Shown: positions 35,901-47,100 of the stretch, in pieces
How positions within the stretch are numbered: the first letter of the stretch is position 1
Layout: every line of letters begins with the position of its first letter
Origin: Phlebiopsis flavidoalba
Taxonomy: Eukaryota > Basidiomycota > Agaricomycetes > Polyporales > Phanerochaetaceae
NCBI GenBank assembly: GCA_035772785.1
Contig: JAOCPU010000001.1
Span: 2,418,001 to 2,482,000, forward strand
DNA: 64,000 bases
Direction: 5' to 3'
The notes under the pieces: generated by a model
Told to the model about the DNA's origin: nothing
Database searches by the model: none
What the model saw: only the letters and a program-made list of their open reading frames with translations
Translations under genes and position numbers: made by a program

Positions 35901-36199
35901 GCCTAATAGACTGAAGCTCCTGAACAGGTACACACCGCCCGCTTTGATGAACGCTCTCCACAAAATACCCAATACCTACCAAAGTGGCGCTCCGCCTCTG
36001 CGAAAACAATGCAACTTGGGGGGGGGGGCCACCTAACACACGACCTGGTGGCTAGTTCGTAACCTTGTTACGAGTACACGCTCACTGCCGCTTTGGATTG
36101 ACATTGATGTGGCGCCGGATCACTAAGCGAGACAATATGACTTAGAGCCATACCCCAATCGTTTTCGCTGTTTGGGACTGGGGGATACAAAGCTGCGTC
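32957..36199. other. Long region without a recognisable gene
   Basis: Frames at 32968-33348, 33406-33729, 33345-33674 (minus), 34851-35240 (minus) and 34924-35184 are open but match nothing I know, and opposite frames overlap, so coding status is undecided. Homopolymer tracts occur: C10 at about 35370, G14 at about 35860 and G11 at about 36018. A segment at 34265-34480 is repeated at 43.1 kb. Confidence 0.4.
34265..34480 (+). repeat. Diverged direct repeat, copy 1 (partner at 43.1 kb)
   Basis: Matching blocks in order are T-GGAAGG-CCTTCTGCTC, TCTCGNTGATGGAAGCC, GCATCTATGNCGGCA-like text and GTGCGGAACCTGCGGAC, shared with 43125-43290. Spacing is longer here, by about 40 bases. It could be a fragment of a duplicated gene: the partner reads E-W-K-A-L-L-L-H-N. 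Confidence 0.5.
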
Positions 36200-38503
36200 A
36201 TGAATATCCTTTTTGACTCTGCTCTCCCGCTTTCTGTGTTACTTATAGGGTCTCTCGAAGTACCGCAAGCGGAGCCGGCATCGTCTACCCCGTGACCTAA
36301 AGGTCTACCGTTCATCGGGGAATTGTTGGATTACCTACAAATCCTAATGGATGACGTTTATCGAATGGGGACACAAATACGGTAGGGGCCCCGATAAGTA
36401 TCCCCTATATTGCGATATTTTTGACTCTGGCGATTAAATGCTCGAACATTATTTAACTGCACCGTCACGGGCCCAGTCTATTCTCGTTGTTCGAATTCAG
36501 CAAAGGCTTGTCAAAGAACTACTCTGAAGAACGCTCGGCGATATTACTCCTGACCAGGTAGGGGTCTCTCGTTACAGGACTTCTCACGTAGCTCAGAGAG
36601 TTCGCCGATTTATATAAGCCCCAATCTGTCATGCTTTGACTTGTACGTTGGCATGTTCTATTCAGATTGATGCCATGTTTGTGGATGACGACTGTGTAGT
36701 GAAGCTGGCTGGCCAAAAGAACGCGGCGGCATTACCGTACTGGGCGAACGCTGGAACGCCAGGGCACCGACGGAGGTTGCCAGCACAGTATCTGAGCCCC
36801 ATGTATGATTCCACGGTTACCATGCGCATGTTTCTCGAGAGAGAGCAAGAAGATGTTGGCAAACCAGAATACTTAGAAGAACCCGATGAGTTTTCTCTAC
36901 CAGCATATTTCGCCGGTAGGTTTCCCGGTATCATAGGACAAACCATTGACGGTATTTGACCTTACTCTCTTCATTTACCAGGCTCGCGGGGTCTGAGATA
37001 TTAGAAGTCGTATATGGTATCAAAGTAAAACCTCCAAACGACCCATATGTCGCCATTGCGGAACAAGCAATGGAATCTTTCGCCGCTCTAGGAAACGCGG
37101 GCAGGTATATAGGCACGTTACCCTGATGTATCACGGATATTCGGCTGATTATAGCTTAGTCGACTTTATTCCGATGTGTGAGCGTTTTCGAACCCACCCT
37201 ATCAAAAAATGCACTTGACGATTTCTTCCTAGTGCGCTATATGCCTGGATGGCTACGCCGGTGTATACTTTAAGCGTGATGCAAAGAGGTGGGGGAAAAC
37301 TATGTTGACCTCATGTACAGTCAGCCTTTACAGATGATCAAAGACGGACTGGGTAAGTCGACAAGCTCTCGTACATTGGACGACCGCGCTCACTGCTAAG
37401 GATTCTGTCTTGAAGAGCGATGCCCACACATCGGTTGTCAGGGCGCATCATTGATTTCCAAACTCGAAGACCCCCCGGTCGACAAAGCGCAAGAGACTAT
37501 CATCCGGGATGTTACTGGCACAGCAGGTTTGCTGGTGTGCGTCACCGTCTCTAGCTCTGATGTTCAGGCTGATACTGACCACATTGTAGGGCCGGCTCTG
37601 ACACTGTAAATGCATTATCTGCCATCACACATACATACTCACCGCAGCCAGACCGTATCCGTGATATCGAGCTTCGTGCTCGCAAATGCTGCTCTTTCCC
37701 GACGTACAAAAAGACAGCTCAAGACGAGATTGAACCGCGTGATAGGACCCACCCGTTTACCGGAGCTAGAAGACATTGATTCATTGCCCTATGTTACAGC
37801 GATCATGAGGGAGACGTCACGGTATGTCCACTTGGTCGAAGCATATGTAGACGAAGCTAAACAAATATACTTATAGCTGGCGCCCTGTGGGTCCCCTCGG
37901 TGTGTGACGATTGGATTCCCATGTCTCAATGCTCACTGTAGGACCGTGGTTTGCAGCGGTACCCCACAGGTCGATATCCGATGATGACTACAGAGGATAC
38001 CACATACCTGCAGGTACCATTGTGATCGCGAATGTCTGGTATGCTTCTCATTCCCACAAGGCCACCTCCAAATCTCATGACATGCTCACAGGGCCATGAT
38101 GCACAATGAAGAAACTTTTCCCAACCCGGACGATTTCAATCCGAAGCGACATCTGACTGCAGAAGGCCGGCTTACCCCGACAGACTACGCGGAGTACGCC
38201 TTCGGATTCGGGAGGCGCATATGTCCTGGTCGCTACTTTGCGTTGGATGCGACCTGGCTTGCGATTGCGCATATTCTCGCCGCGTTCGACATTTCCAAGA
38301 AGAAAGATAAGAGCGAGAGCAGTGATCGAGCCTTCGGGTGAATTTACCCCAGGAGCCATCATGTCAGTGCTCAATACATTTTCCGTAGACCTGGTGGGGA
38401 CTAATGAGCGCACCCCAGACACCCTGTTCCATTCCCTGCTTTGATCAAGCCTCGGTCTGGAGCTGCTGAGGTTTTGATCAAATCCTCGCACGCTTTCGAG
38501 TAG
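36200..38503 (+). CDS. Cytochrome P450, tandem copy 3, frameshifted
   Basis: It starts MNILFDSALPLSVLLIGSL, a weak membrane anchor, then after a frame change R-H-R-L-P-like and P-F-I-G-E-L-L-like text. Visible blocks are N-A-A-A-L-P-Y-W-A-N-A-G (36720-36752), M-R-M-F-L-E-R-E-Q-E-D-V (36823-36858), S-E-I-L-E-V-V-Y-G-I-K-V-K-P-P-N-D-P-Y-V (36990-37052), E-T-I-I-R-D-V-T-G-T-A near 37493-37525, the I-helix G-A-D-T-V near 37595, and L-P-E-L-E-D-I-D-S-L-P-Y-V-T-A-I-M-R-E-T-S-R (37759-37823) holding the ExxR pair. V-P-H-R-S-I-S-D-D-D-Y-R-G-Y (37961-38004) is followed by the heme loop AFGFGRRICPGRYFALDATW (38198-38257). The end is K-P-R-S-G-A-A-E-V-L-I before the TAG at 38501. It is the closest relative of copy 4. 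Confidence 0.83.
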
Positions 38504-39088
38504 TCCAGACACTAGTAGACTGCGGTACATAATATGACTCGCCGAGCCTACTATGTGTTTGGACACACTTTTTAACAAGCTTTTGCGTCAAGTGCTTGAT
38601 TCGGAGCAGACCGCGCTGCCAGAGTAACGATGAAGAGGTATTAACGTTCCATATTATAAAGCTCGAGTGCGTCTTCGCCGTCGAATACAATGTGGCGTGC
38701 CCAGTACGAGCTTCGGCTGGATAGCTTCGGAGAACTGCTGTAAATCAGCGTTACGGTGTCAGCGTCGGTATCCACCGTTCGACAGCCTGGTCTCCCACGA
38801 GCCCATAAACAGGGTAAACGCTCCCACGGCCAGCCGAAGACCAGAGATCAAGCGCTCGTTGCTGAGACGTCGACGCGTCGCGCGACAGGGAATATTCGCC
38901 TCTTCATCTACAGCCGTTTGCAGAACATTAGACCGCATTTCCGTTTTTTGACCTTTACGAATTTTTGTTTGTCCTTGGAGCGAACAGTGATATGCAAAGC
39001 CTGGCGCCCCACTAGCGCACATCGAGTCGCCGTCCGAACCGGCAGCTAGACCTTGCCTTGACATGTCAAGGCCTTGCACTCCCATTTA
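38504..39088. repeat. Flank with one half of a short inverted repeat
   Basis: The stretch 38905-38985 (CCGTTTGCAGAACATTAGAC, then CCGTTTTTTGACC and TTACGAATTTTTGTTT) recurs inverted at 42315-42390. The pair brackets the left 3.1 kb repeat arm. No gene is recognised here. Confidence 0.55.
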
Positions 39089-42000
39089 CGATTTATGAAT
39101 AATAAATCGTTTCCAATGCGTGTTTGGGTATTGGGGATCTCTTCCTAACCCAAAATTTCGTAGTAAGCGTGGGAAAGTGTGATTTTTGTTACCGTTGGAT
39201 TCAAAATTGAGCGTCTCTTGGGCGTCTGTCAACCTTAACCCTAGGGTTTCCAATACAAATTTGAATCAAAACTTGTCCGATTTTCTGACATTGTCGTACA
39301 TGGATCCGACAGCTGAATATTGCTACTAACTATGCAGACCCCTGAAACTACCCCCCGCTCAAGTCGTTACGCTAAGCGCCCGATGTTTTCAACTCCTGCA
39401 GCTCGCACAACTTCGTTGAACTTTCGTTCCAGCGTTAGCGCCCGCGTGCGCCACGACGCTTTTGATCGTGTCCACTAGTCGGACACTGCTCACGTCCCTT
39501 GTTCATTGGATAGGAATATAAAGTATTTCATTAGGCTCTTCAAGAATATAAGACAACATATATTCCATGTGGCTATCTACCACATAGAAGGGCTACCGCA
39601 ATGAATAGGTGCTATGAGGTAGAAATGCACTCACTCTGTCAGACAGCTCTCGCACATCCATAACAGGTTATCGGCACAAAGCACTTGTGCCCAGTCACCT
39701 CGGTCTTATACAGGACAAAGACACTCTCGCCGTGACGTGCTCAAATGCGCCGGACAGTGCCAATATTGACACTCTAAAGCCTGGCTGGGATTCCGTACTG
39801 TAACATTGATCTGTAGTAACTTTATGTTGTGTCTGATTTTTCAAATCGAAACTATTTATACTACACTTGTGAGATCTACACTACTGGTACATGGACTTTG
39901 AGGTCCCGTTGTGTTGCCGCTGACTGCCTCGTTATGTCTCTGTTCACCGTGGTGTCGTGCCTTCGCTGACCGCGTTGTGGTGCCGTCACTGGCCACGTTG
40001 TGGTGTTGCCGTTCACTGTGTTGTCGTGCCGCCGTTCTCTTCGTTTACGGTTGGTCTCGTTGACCGTCTCGAGGACCTCACTGCCAGTGAGGCCGCACCG
40101 GTTGGCTGCCGTCTTGTCGGTGGCTATCTTGCCGGTGCTGTCTCAGCACTGGCTGTTTCGTCGGTGGCCAACTCGTTGGCGGCCATTTTGTTGGCGGCCA
40201 TCTGTTTGCTCGCCGTCTCGTCGCTGGCCGTCTCTCATCGTCGGGAGTTGTGCTTGGTGACCTTGCCGTCTCGTCGCTGACTGTCTCATTGGCCGCCTCG
40301 TCGCCAGCCGTCTCATTGGCCATCTCGTCGCCGCCGTCTCGCCGCCAGCTCGTTTGATGATGGTGATGTTGGTGGCGGGCTTTGGTGGCCTCGCCGTGTG
40401 ACCTCGCCGCGCCGTCACTGTCACTGCCGGTCTCGTCGCTGGTGGCCTTGCTGTGCCGCTGTCTGTCAAGTTTGTCACCAGCGGCAGCCGTTCGTCGCCG
40501 TCAGCTTGGCTGAGTCGCTGGAGGTGTCCGCGCCGTGCATCATCGGTGGTGCACTGCGCCTGGCCGTCGCTTGCGGCGTTCTTCGCTGGGGGTGTCCTGC
40601 AGCGTTCTTCGCTGGTGGTGCACCGCGCCTTGCGCCACTGGTGGTGCACCACGGCGTTCTTTGCTGACGGTGTTTCGCGCCGTGTGTCGTTGGTGGTGCA
40701 CCGTGGGGCCTCTGCGGTTGTGCAGGAGGCAAGTGGTCTGGCGGCGGCGCGTTCAGCGGAGGCAAGTGCGGCGAGATCGGCGAGGAGGTTATGGTGGCAG
40801 GCGAGGAGGAGCGCGGCGCCGAGAGGCGTGTGCGCGTCGGCAAGGGCGGGGCGGAGGGTCTGTGGGGCGGTGGCGGCTAGGGTTGGCACGGGGGCGTTGG
40901 CGGACATGACGATGGGGGAGACGGGCAAGCTTATGTGACCGGACGGTTTTAAGAAAAGACCCGGTGTGCAATGTGTCGCATGCGTGAGGCTTCGGCGTGG
41001 ATGCACGACCACGAAGCGGGCAGCGAGCGCATCGCCGTGCGCGAGCCTATGGCCTGTATGCATGATCAAGCGACGGTCGGCGGTGGTGTGACGTATCCGG
41101 TAGGTATTTGGCTGAACTGGGGACCCGTCTTCGCTCCCAGGTGTCTTCGGGGTGCGCTTTCTGCACATGGGAGGGGCCTGCAAATGAGGTAATAGTAGAG
41201 TAGTAGGGGTGGGGACGCACCGTAGACTGTCGAGCTTGCAGGCTCACGGGCGGCGGACAATAAACATAGAATGGATAAATAATTTACCTTTTCCGAGAAT
41301 CCGCGTGCTCTTGGAGAGCTGAGGGCGCGGTCGCGCGAGTTCAGTGTGGCGCATGCGCGGGAAAACCAGCGACGCACCTAGTACCAAGTCCAACGAGCTC
41401 TCAGGCTCGTTTGTATCCGCGTGAGGCTGGAAAGTGTGCCATACACACCTTTATCAGCCTCCTGCGACCTTGTCCGACTGTCGATACCGCCGCGCTAGGT
41501 AGAATACGGCCGTTGAGGGCAAGGTTGTTGGGACACGCGGTGAACGACGATGGGCGGCGAAGGTGACGCAAAAATTGTGAAGAAAAGGTAGGAAGTGTTC
41601 AGAAGACTCCAGAGGAGGTCCCCGCGTAGAGATAAGGGCGACAGGAGCCGCCGTTCCCGTGAACGACGGCGGAGGATGGGAGCGCGAACACAGGAATCCC
41701 GGGCGCTTCGGACTTGAAACTCGATGCGCGGCAAGCGCCGGGGTTACTCCGAGGTTCCTCGCTCGCTCACCCTGGTGAATTACCGGTAAGCATGTAAGTC
41801 AATATTGAGCCTGTGCAGAAATCAATTATGGAATATTATTAGCGGCGCGCGCACGAGCCGAGCGCAGCTCGGCGAGGAGCGCGCCTGGTAGAGTACCAGT
41901 GTGCCAAGTGTTATAGTAGATATCATTAATATTATTTTCATACTCTATTTTACATAAACTATTAAAACATCTCGTGATTTGGTTAATTGGGCACACTGGC

Positions 42001-42185
42001 AAACTGGCGTGTTCCGTTCACGTACCAGCGCGTGACGAGTCGAGCGCAGCTCGGCGAGGAGCGCGCCCGATAGAACACCATGGTGAGCACTGTTGAACAA
42101 ATGCTGCAAATACTTCCTATTCGTCACACAAAATTCTTCATAAATCGGTCGAGCCAGAAATGGCCCGCACCCGCTAGTCTGGGTC
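39089..42185 (-). mobile_element. 3.1 kb repeat element, left (inverted) copy
   Basis: Read on the minus strand, this copy matches 44573-47623 along most of its length: the inner end with the shared frame L-S-G-A-L-L-A-E-L-R-S near 42070, GC-rich hairpins CCGAGCGCAGCTCGG (41858-41872 and about 42039-42053), a conserved block reading R-P-L-P-x-A-E-x and L-R-R-x-L-G-A-K-T near 41120-41190, low-complexity text at 40.0-40.9 kb, and an outer terminal region of about 390 bases (39089-39480). The outer end is a 21-base near-perfect palindrome, CGATTTAT...ATAAATCG, flanked by TA. No transposase, reverse transcriptase or helicase motif is seen, so it is probably non-autonomous. Confidence 0.7.
40143..41183 (-). 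other. 346-codon low-complexity frame inside the left repeat arm
   Basis: A long open frame rich in Thr, Arg, Ala and Pro, with repeats such as T-R-R-P-M-R and H-H-Q-W-R-K-A-R-C-T-T. It arises from degenerate GTCTCGTCGCTGGCC-like repeats and is not conserved as a frame in the right arm (46.0-46.8 kb), where related GACGAGGCCGACC-like repeats run in several frames. I do not think it is a gene. Confidence 0.4.
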
Positions 42186-44139
42186 ACACTAGAATGTTGT
42201 TGTCAGCCTCCTAGTGGTATAGTAAGTGGCATAGTAAGTGGCATATAGGGTGGCTGAGGACTGGTAAGCTTCCGGAGGCTACCAGATCACATCACGATGG
42301 CCCCGCATCTGCTCCGAACATAAACAAAATTCGTAAGGGTCAAAAAACCGAGATGCGGTCTAATGTTCTGCAAACGGCTGTAATGACCACGTCGACACAA
42401 AGACTGAAACCATACTCGCTATCAATGGTAACACGTAAACAGGCTATGCGTAGTCTTTTGAAGACTACAACACTCAACAACGCGGGACAAGGACTACACA
42501 GAGCCTCCCTAATCGATTTCATCGCTGGCGGCCCTCGCTCCATTCAACACGAATATCTCAGTCTCCGGGAAAGCTAGCCCTAGCCTCGCGCGACATATCG
42601 ACACGGCGTGGAAGATACTGCCTGGGAAGTCTTAGCTGCTCCCCCGCGAACGTGGCGTCAGACCATGCCCAACTTCGTCGACGTTTTTCGCTCGCACTCG
42701 GCTCCGCAGGCTGCTCCGACATCCCCTACCCGCCTCGTATGTGTCCTGAGCTCTATATTACATATCAAATGCAAGACCTTATGGTGGTGGCCTTGAAGTA
42801 CGGCGTACGCAGCCGAATCGTGCGTGACTACGTGACTGGATGGGCTCCCATGGAAGATATTTAGTTGGCGGGAAGAAATTACGGGTATGTACAGCTAGCG
42901 GCGTGCTTTCTTGCCATTGAGTGGAGATTTAGCTCAATGCTAGACAGCACAAGATGCTTTGCATCTTGAAACGACTATGTGGCCGACTTGACAGATCAGA
43001 CACACTATTTGTCCGCCGGGAGCTATCTCCTTTCACAAGAGACAGGCAGGTTAACACCTTGACTGGCTGCGAAGACCTTGCTAGCTCCCACTCTCGTGGG
43101 CTCATACGCCCACTTGTCTGACCACCGAATGGAAGGCCCTTCTGCTCCACAACACGCGCTCAGATGGAAATCCATCCAGCACCATGTACGGTCCTTTCTT
43201 CTTTCTGCCTCTCTCTCGTTGATGGAAGCCAACAGGACTTGCATCGTATCTATGACGGCAAAATTGAGGAACGTGCGGACCAGATGCTGTCTCTGACGTC
43301 AGGAACGGTCACTGAGCCGGCGACGCGTGGGTGCGGTGGAATGAAGGATAGTGAATTGTGCTTGACTTGAGGTCCACTCGAGGTCCTCCTCGAGAGCACT
43401 ACTGAGTTTGGGGCTTTCCTTTTACGTCTTTGTGGTACATCTTGCGGGCATGTAATCTTCCATTATCTGTAAGTAATCAAGTACGTCTTCCGACTCTATT
43501 CTCGCTTACCAGGTCTCAGTGCATAGATTCACACGAGCCGCTCTGTGTCGGCTTCGAGCTCACATGTAATATCTGCCACATTGAAATTCAACGTAAATCC
43601 GAAATATCGACTAGTCTCACATTGAATCGTATGACTGCATTCCTTTTCTGACTGTTCAGCGGGAAGACTCGCTATTACACAGAGCAGCGCGTATTTGATC
43701 CACATCTTACGTTGCCTCCCAGACTTGATCTAGGCCCAATTGGTCCAATGGTCGATCATCGTTTTTCCTGCCGCATGAAGATTGTAAGGCCACGCCATCG
43801 TCTGCCATCCACACCCCGAATCTCACCAGTCTGGCCTCAAACAGCGCCCTCATGACATGCAATGGTATCTGCCCCTTTTCCTGGTTTCCACTGCGCCGTC
43901 GCTTCCCTGCCCATCTGATAAAGATTTCTACCGCATAGACGATGCCATACTGTGACCCAGCGATGTCATTCGAATGAAAATATGAGATGCACACACCCAG
44001 AAAAAGGTCGGAGCTTTACTCGAGTAACGCCGACTTCCGCGTCTCCGTAATTGTGGTGTGGTGCCCATCGGCTAGCCGAAAGATTACTTAAGCCCCGATC
44101 TCCTTACCGTGGACTGCGGTATACCAGAGGCTGTAAAGC
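42186..44139. other. Region between the two repeat arms, upstream of P450 copy 4
   Basis: This holds the second half of the short inverted repeat (42315-42390) and scattered protein-like fragments without a family: D-Y-V-A-D-L-T-D-Q-T-H-Y-L-S near 42970, and H-R-I-Y-D-G-K-I-E-E-R-A-D-Q-M-L near 43240-43290. The latter lies in the direct repeat shared with 34.3 kb. A broken gene may be present at 42.6-43.4 kb on the plus strand. Confidence 0.4.
43125..43290 (+). repeat. Diverged direct repeat, copy 2 (partner at 34.3 kb)
   Basis: It shares ordered blocks with 34265-34480, including GGAAGGCCCTTCTGCTC-like and TCGTTGATGGAAGCC. In one frame it reads E-W-K-A-L-L-L-H-N, and further on D-L-H-R-I-Y-D-G-K-I-E-E-R, which looks like coding sequence, possibly split by an intron. 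Confidence 0.5.
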
Positions 44140-47100
44140 ATGCATCAACTGTTTACTCTTCTACCCTCTTTCTCTTTTACTAGCTCTTTCTCACCTGGAT
44201 ATGTCAAACGAAGACGGCACCGTTTGCCTCCAGGGCCCAGAGGGCTTCCATTTCTGGGCGCATTAATGGACTACCCTACGAAGTTTCAATGGTTGAAGTT
44301 CATCCAATGGGGGCACAAGATATATAGGTACGTGGATTACTTCTATCATAACTACAGGTTTCTCACTCGATACGATAACAAGACTCTGATATCATCTACT
44401 GCACCGTCACTGGGCCAGTCGATTCTTGTACTGAAACTCATCCAAGGCGGCTAAAGACCTGCTTGAAGACCGTTCCGCGATTTGCCTCTGATCATGTAGA
44501 ATTTACCTCAATGCCACTACTGGTACACAATCGATGCTGACATGTAACCTAGGCCTCAGAGCGTCATGATTCAACATGTCACTAGCGATGTGTGGGCATT
44601 ACTGTACCTCGACCGGGATTTATGATGATTTTTGTGTGATCAATCGTGATAAGTATTTGTATTATTTTCTAAATGGTGCTCACCGTGGTGTTCTATCGGG
44701 CGCGCTCCTCGCCGAGCTGCGCTCGGCTCGTCGCGCGCTGGTACGTGAACAGAACACGCCAGTTTTGTCAGTTAAAGTCGCCTAAATAATCCAAATCGCG
44801 GTTATGGTGTTTAATTATGTTTATGTAAAGATATGATGAACTATTTAAATATAAAATGTTGTTAATAGATATCTACTATAACACTCACACTGACCGCTGG
44901 ACTCTACCACGGTGGCGCGCTCCTCCTGCCGAGCTGCGCTCGGCTCGTGCGCGCGCCGATACGTGAATAGCGGGTGTGTGAGGCCAATACTGGCTCAGCC
45001 AATTCATGATCAATACATTCCATTGATTTTACCTCTGCACGTGTTTGCTCGAATGGAGTATCTTTACATAGCTCACCTGTGGTAATTTTCCCACCAGGGT
45101 GAGCGTGAGCGAGGAGCCTCGGAGGACCCCCGGCGCTTGCCGCGCTCCCAGGTCAGCGAAGCGCCCGGGACTTCCTGTGCCTCGACGCGCATTCACCATC
45201 CTCCGCCGTCGTTCGACGGAGAACGGCTGCTCCTGCTGCCCTTGTCTTCACGCGAAGACCTCCTCTTGGAGTCATCTGAACCCACGCCTGTCTTCTCCTC
45301 TCAACTCTTCCTCGTCACCTTTGCCGCCCCGTTCAAACGCGCGCACTAAACGGACCTCGTCCTGTAACAGGCCGTATTCCTTCAGGCGCAGACGCGATAT
45401 CGACAGTCGGAGAAGGGTTGAAGGAGGCTGGAAAGTGTGCAACATAGCGCACTCGTCTAGCCTCAGGTGGATAGAAAGGAAACGAGTCTGGAGAGCTCGT
45501 TGAACTTGGCACTAGGTGTGTCTCGGTTCTCCTTGCGCACACGCCAAACTGAACTCGGGCAACCGCGCCCTCAGCCCCGCGACGCACATACCCTATATAA
45601 GAGGCACACGTATTCTTGGAAAAGGTAAGTGATCTATCCATTATATGTTCTTTGTCCGCTGCCGTGAGCCTGCGAGCTCGACAGCCTACGGTATGTCCCC
45701 TCTACTATTCCCTCGTTCGCAGGCCCCTCCCACGTGCAGAAGCGCAACTCCGAAGATACCTGGGAGCGAAGACGAGCCATTCTCTAGTTGAATACCTCCA
45801 GACGCGTCCAGTACGCGTCAACGCACCCGCCCAACTGCGCCGCCTAGTCATGCATACAGGCTACGGGTTCGCGCACAGCGCGCTCACCGACCACTGCCGC
45901 GTGGTTGCGCATCCACGCACGGCAGCCTCGCGCATGCAAGCCGCGCACCATTTGCTAGGAAAAAAGTGCATTATAGCAACTGCGAGGACAGCCGCTACGG
46001 TATCAAGGACACCCCGCCGAGGATGGACCAAGATGGAACGAGGACATCGCAACAATGACGGCCACGACGGGGCGAGTATATCTGGCAATGAAACAAGCCG
46101 ACCAAGGAATTCCGGCCAAGATGTGACGGGTACGAGCGAGGCCGACCACGGCTTAGCGGCCTCGACGCGACGGCCACCGCATGACGCATGACGTGCACGA
46201 TGCAGGTGGCCATGACACGAGACGTAAATCCCACAACACCAAACTGACTCGGCGCGATGCGAACGGCAACACAATGGGTACTGACGTATCCACGGCTCAT
46301 TTGCCACAACGGACGGTAACAACGGCCACAACACGAACGAGGACGGGCACGGGCGAGGGGACTGCTGCGACAAGTAGGGCTGGACCACGTGGCTGCGACG
46401 AGGCCGACCACAACGCATTGCGGCCGACTATGACGTGCATGAACACAATGCAACGTAGCTGGCGCGGACAGCACGGCGAGGATGCACAATGAGGACAACC
46501 ACAGCAGGGGCGGGCGATGGGTACATGCAGGAGTGCAGATATCTCTACAGGGACAAACACGACGTGGAGAGGACCGCCACAAGACGAGGATGGCGCCACG
46601 GGGTGCCAGGGTAGGTCTGCACACAGCGCAACGGGCCGAATGAGTGGGCCGCCACACGACGAGGACGACGTGCCATATGTGAACGCCGGACGCGACTGCA
46701 GCGGACAAGGTCACTTGCGAGCGCGTGCGATACGGCATAGGAATTAACAACAATGAATGCGATGAAGACAGCGCGGACAGCACAAAAGTGACGGCTCAAC
46801 GTGGGCGCAACGAGAACAAGAACTAGCCTCCAGCCGTGAGGTACAGTTTTGGCGGTGCAACTCCCCTTGTCGTTTTACCCCCCATGTAGTAGCTATAGTT
46901 TTTCCTCTGAATCTATTTTATACCCTAACACTCATTATAATATGTGAGATGTCTGAACAGAACAAATAACAAGATGTATACAGTTGAACGACAGATAAAC
47001 GAACAAAAAGCTCCTAGTCGCGACAGTGTACTGTCGCGAAGAGCGGAAGCGTAATCAAAACCGTTGTGGCGCACGGGGAACGCTCGAAACTCGAGCAAAA

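Noticed and set aside
35934..36120. GTACACACCGCCCG followed about 180 bases later by GGATCACTA, as at the 3' end of small-subunit rRNA
   Set aside because: Only the 14-base block matches; the sequence after it and the expected GTAACAAGG region in the right orientation do not, so no rRNA gene fragment is supported.
40143..41183. 346-codon open frame as a gene
   Set aside because: It is made of degenerate GC-rich repeats and is not kept as a frame in the homologous right arm.
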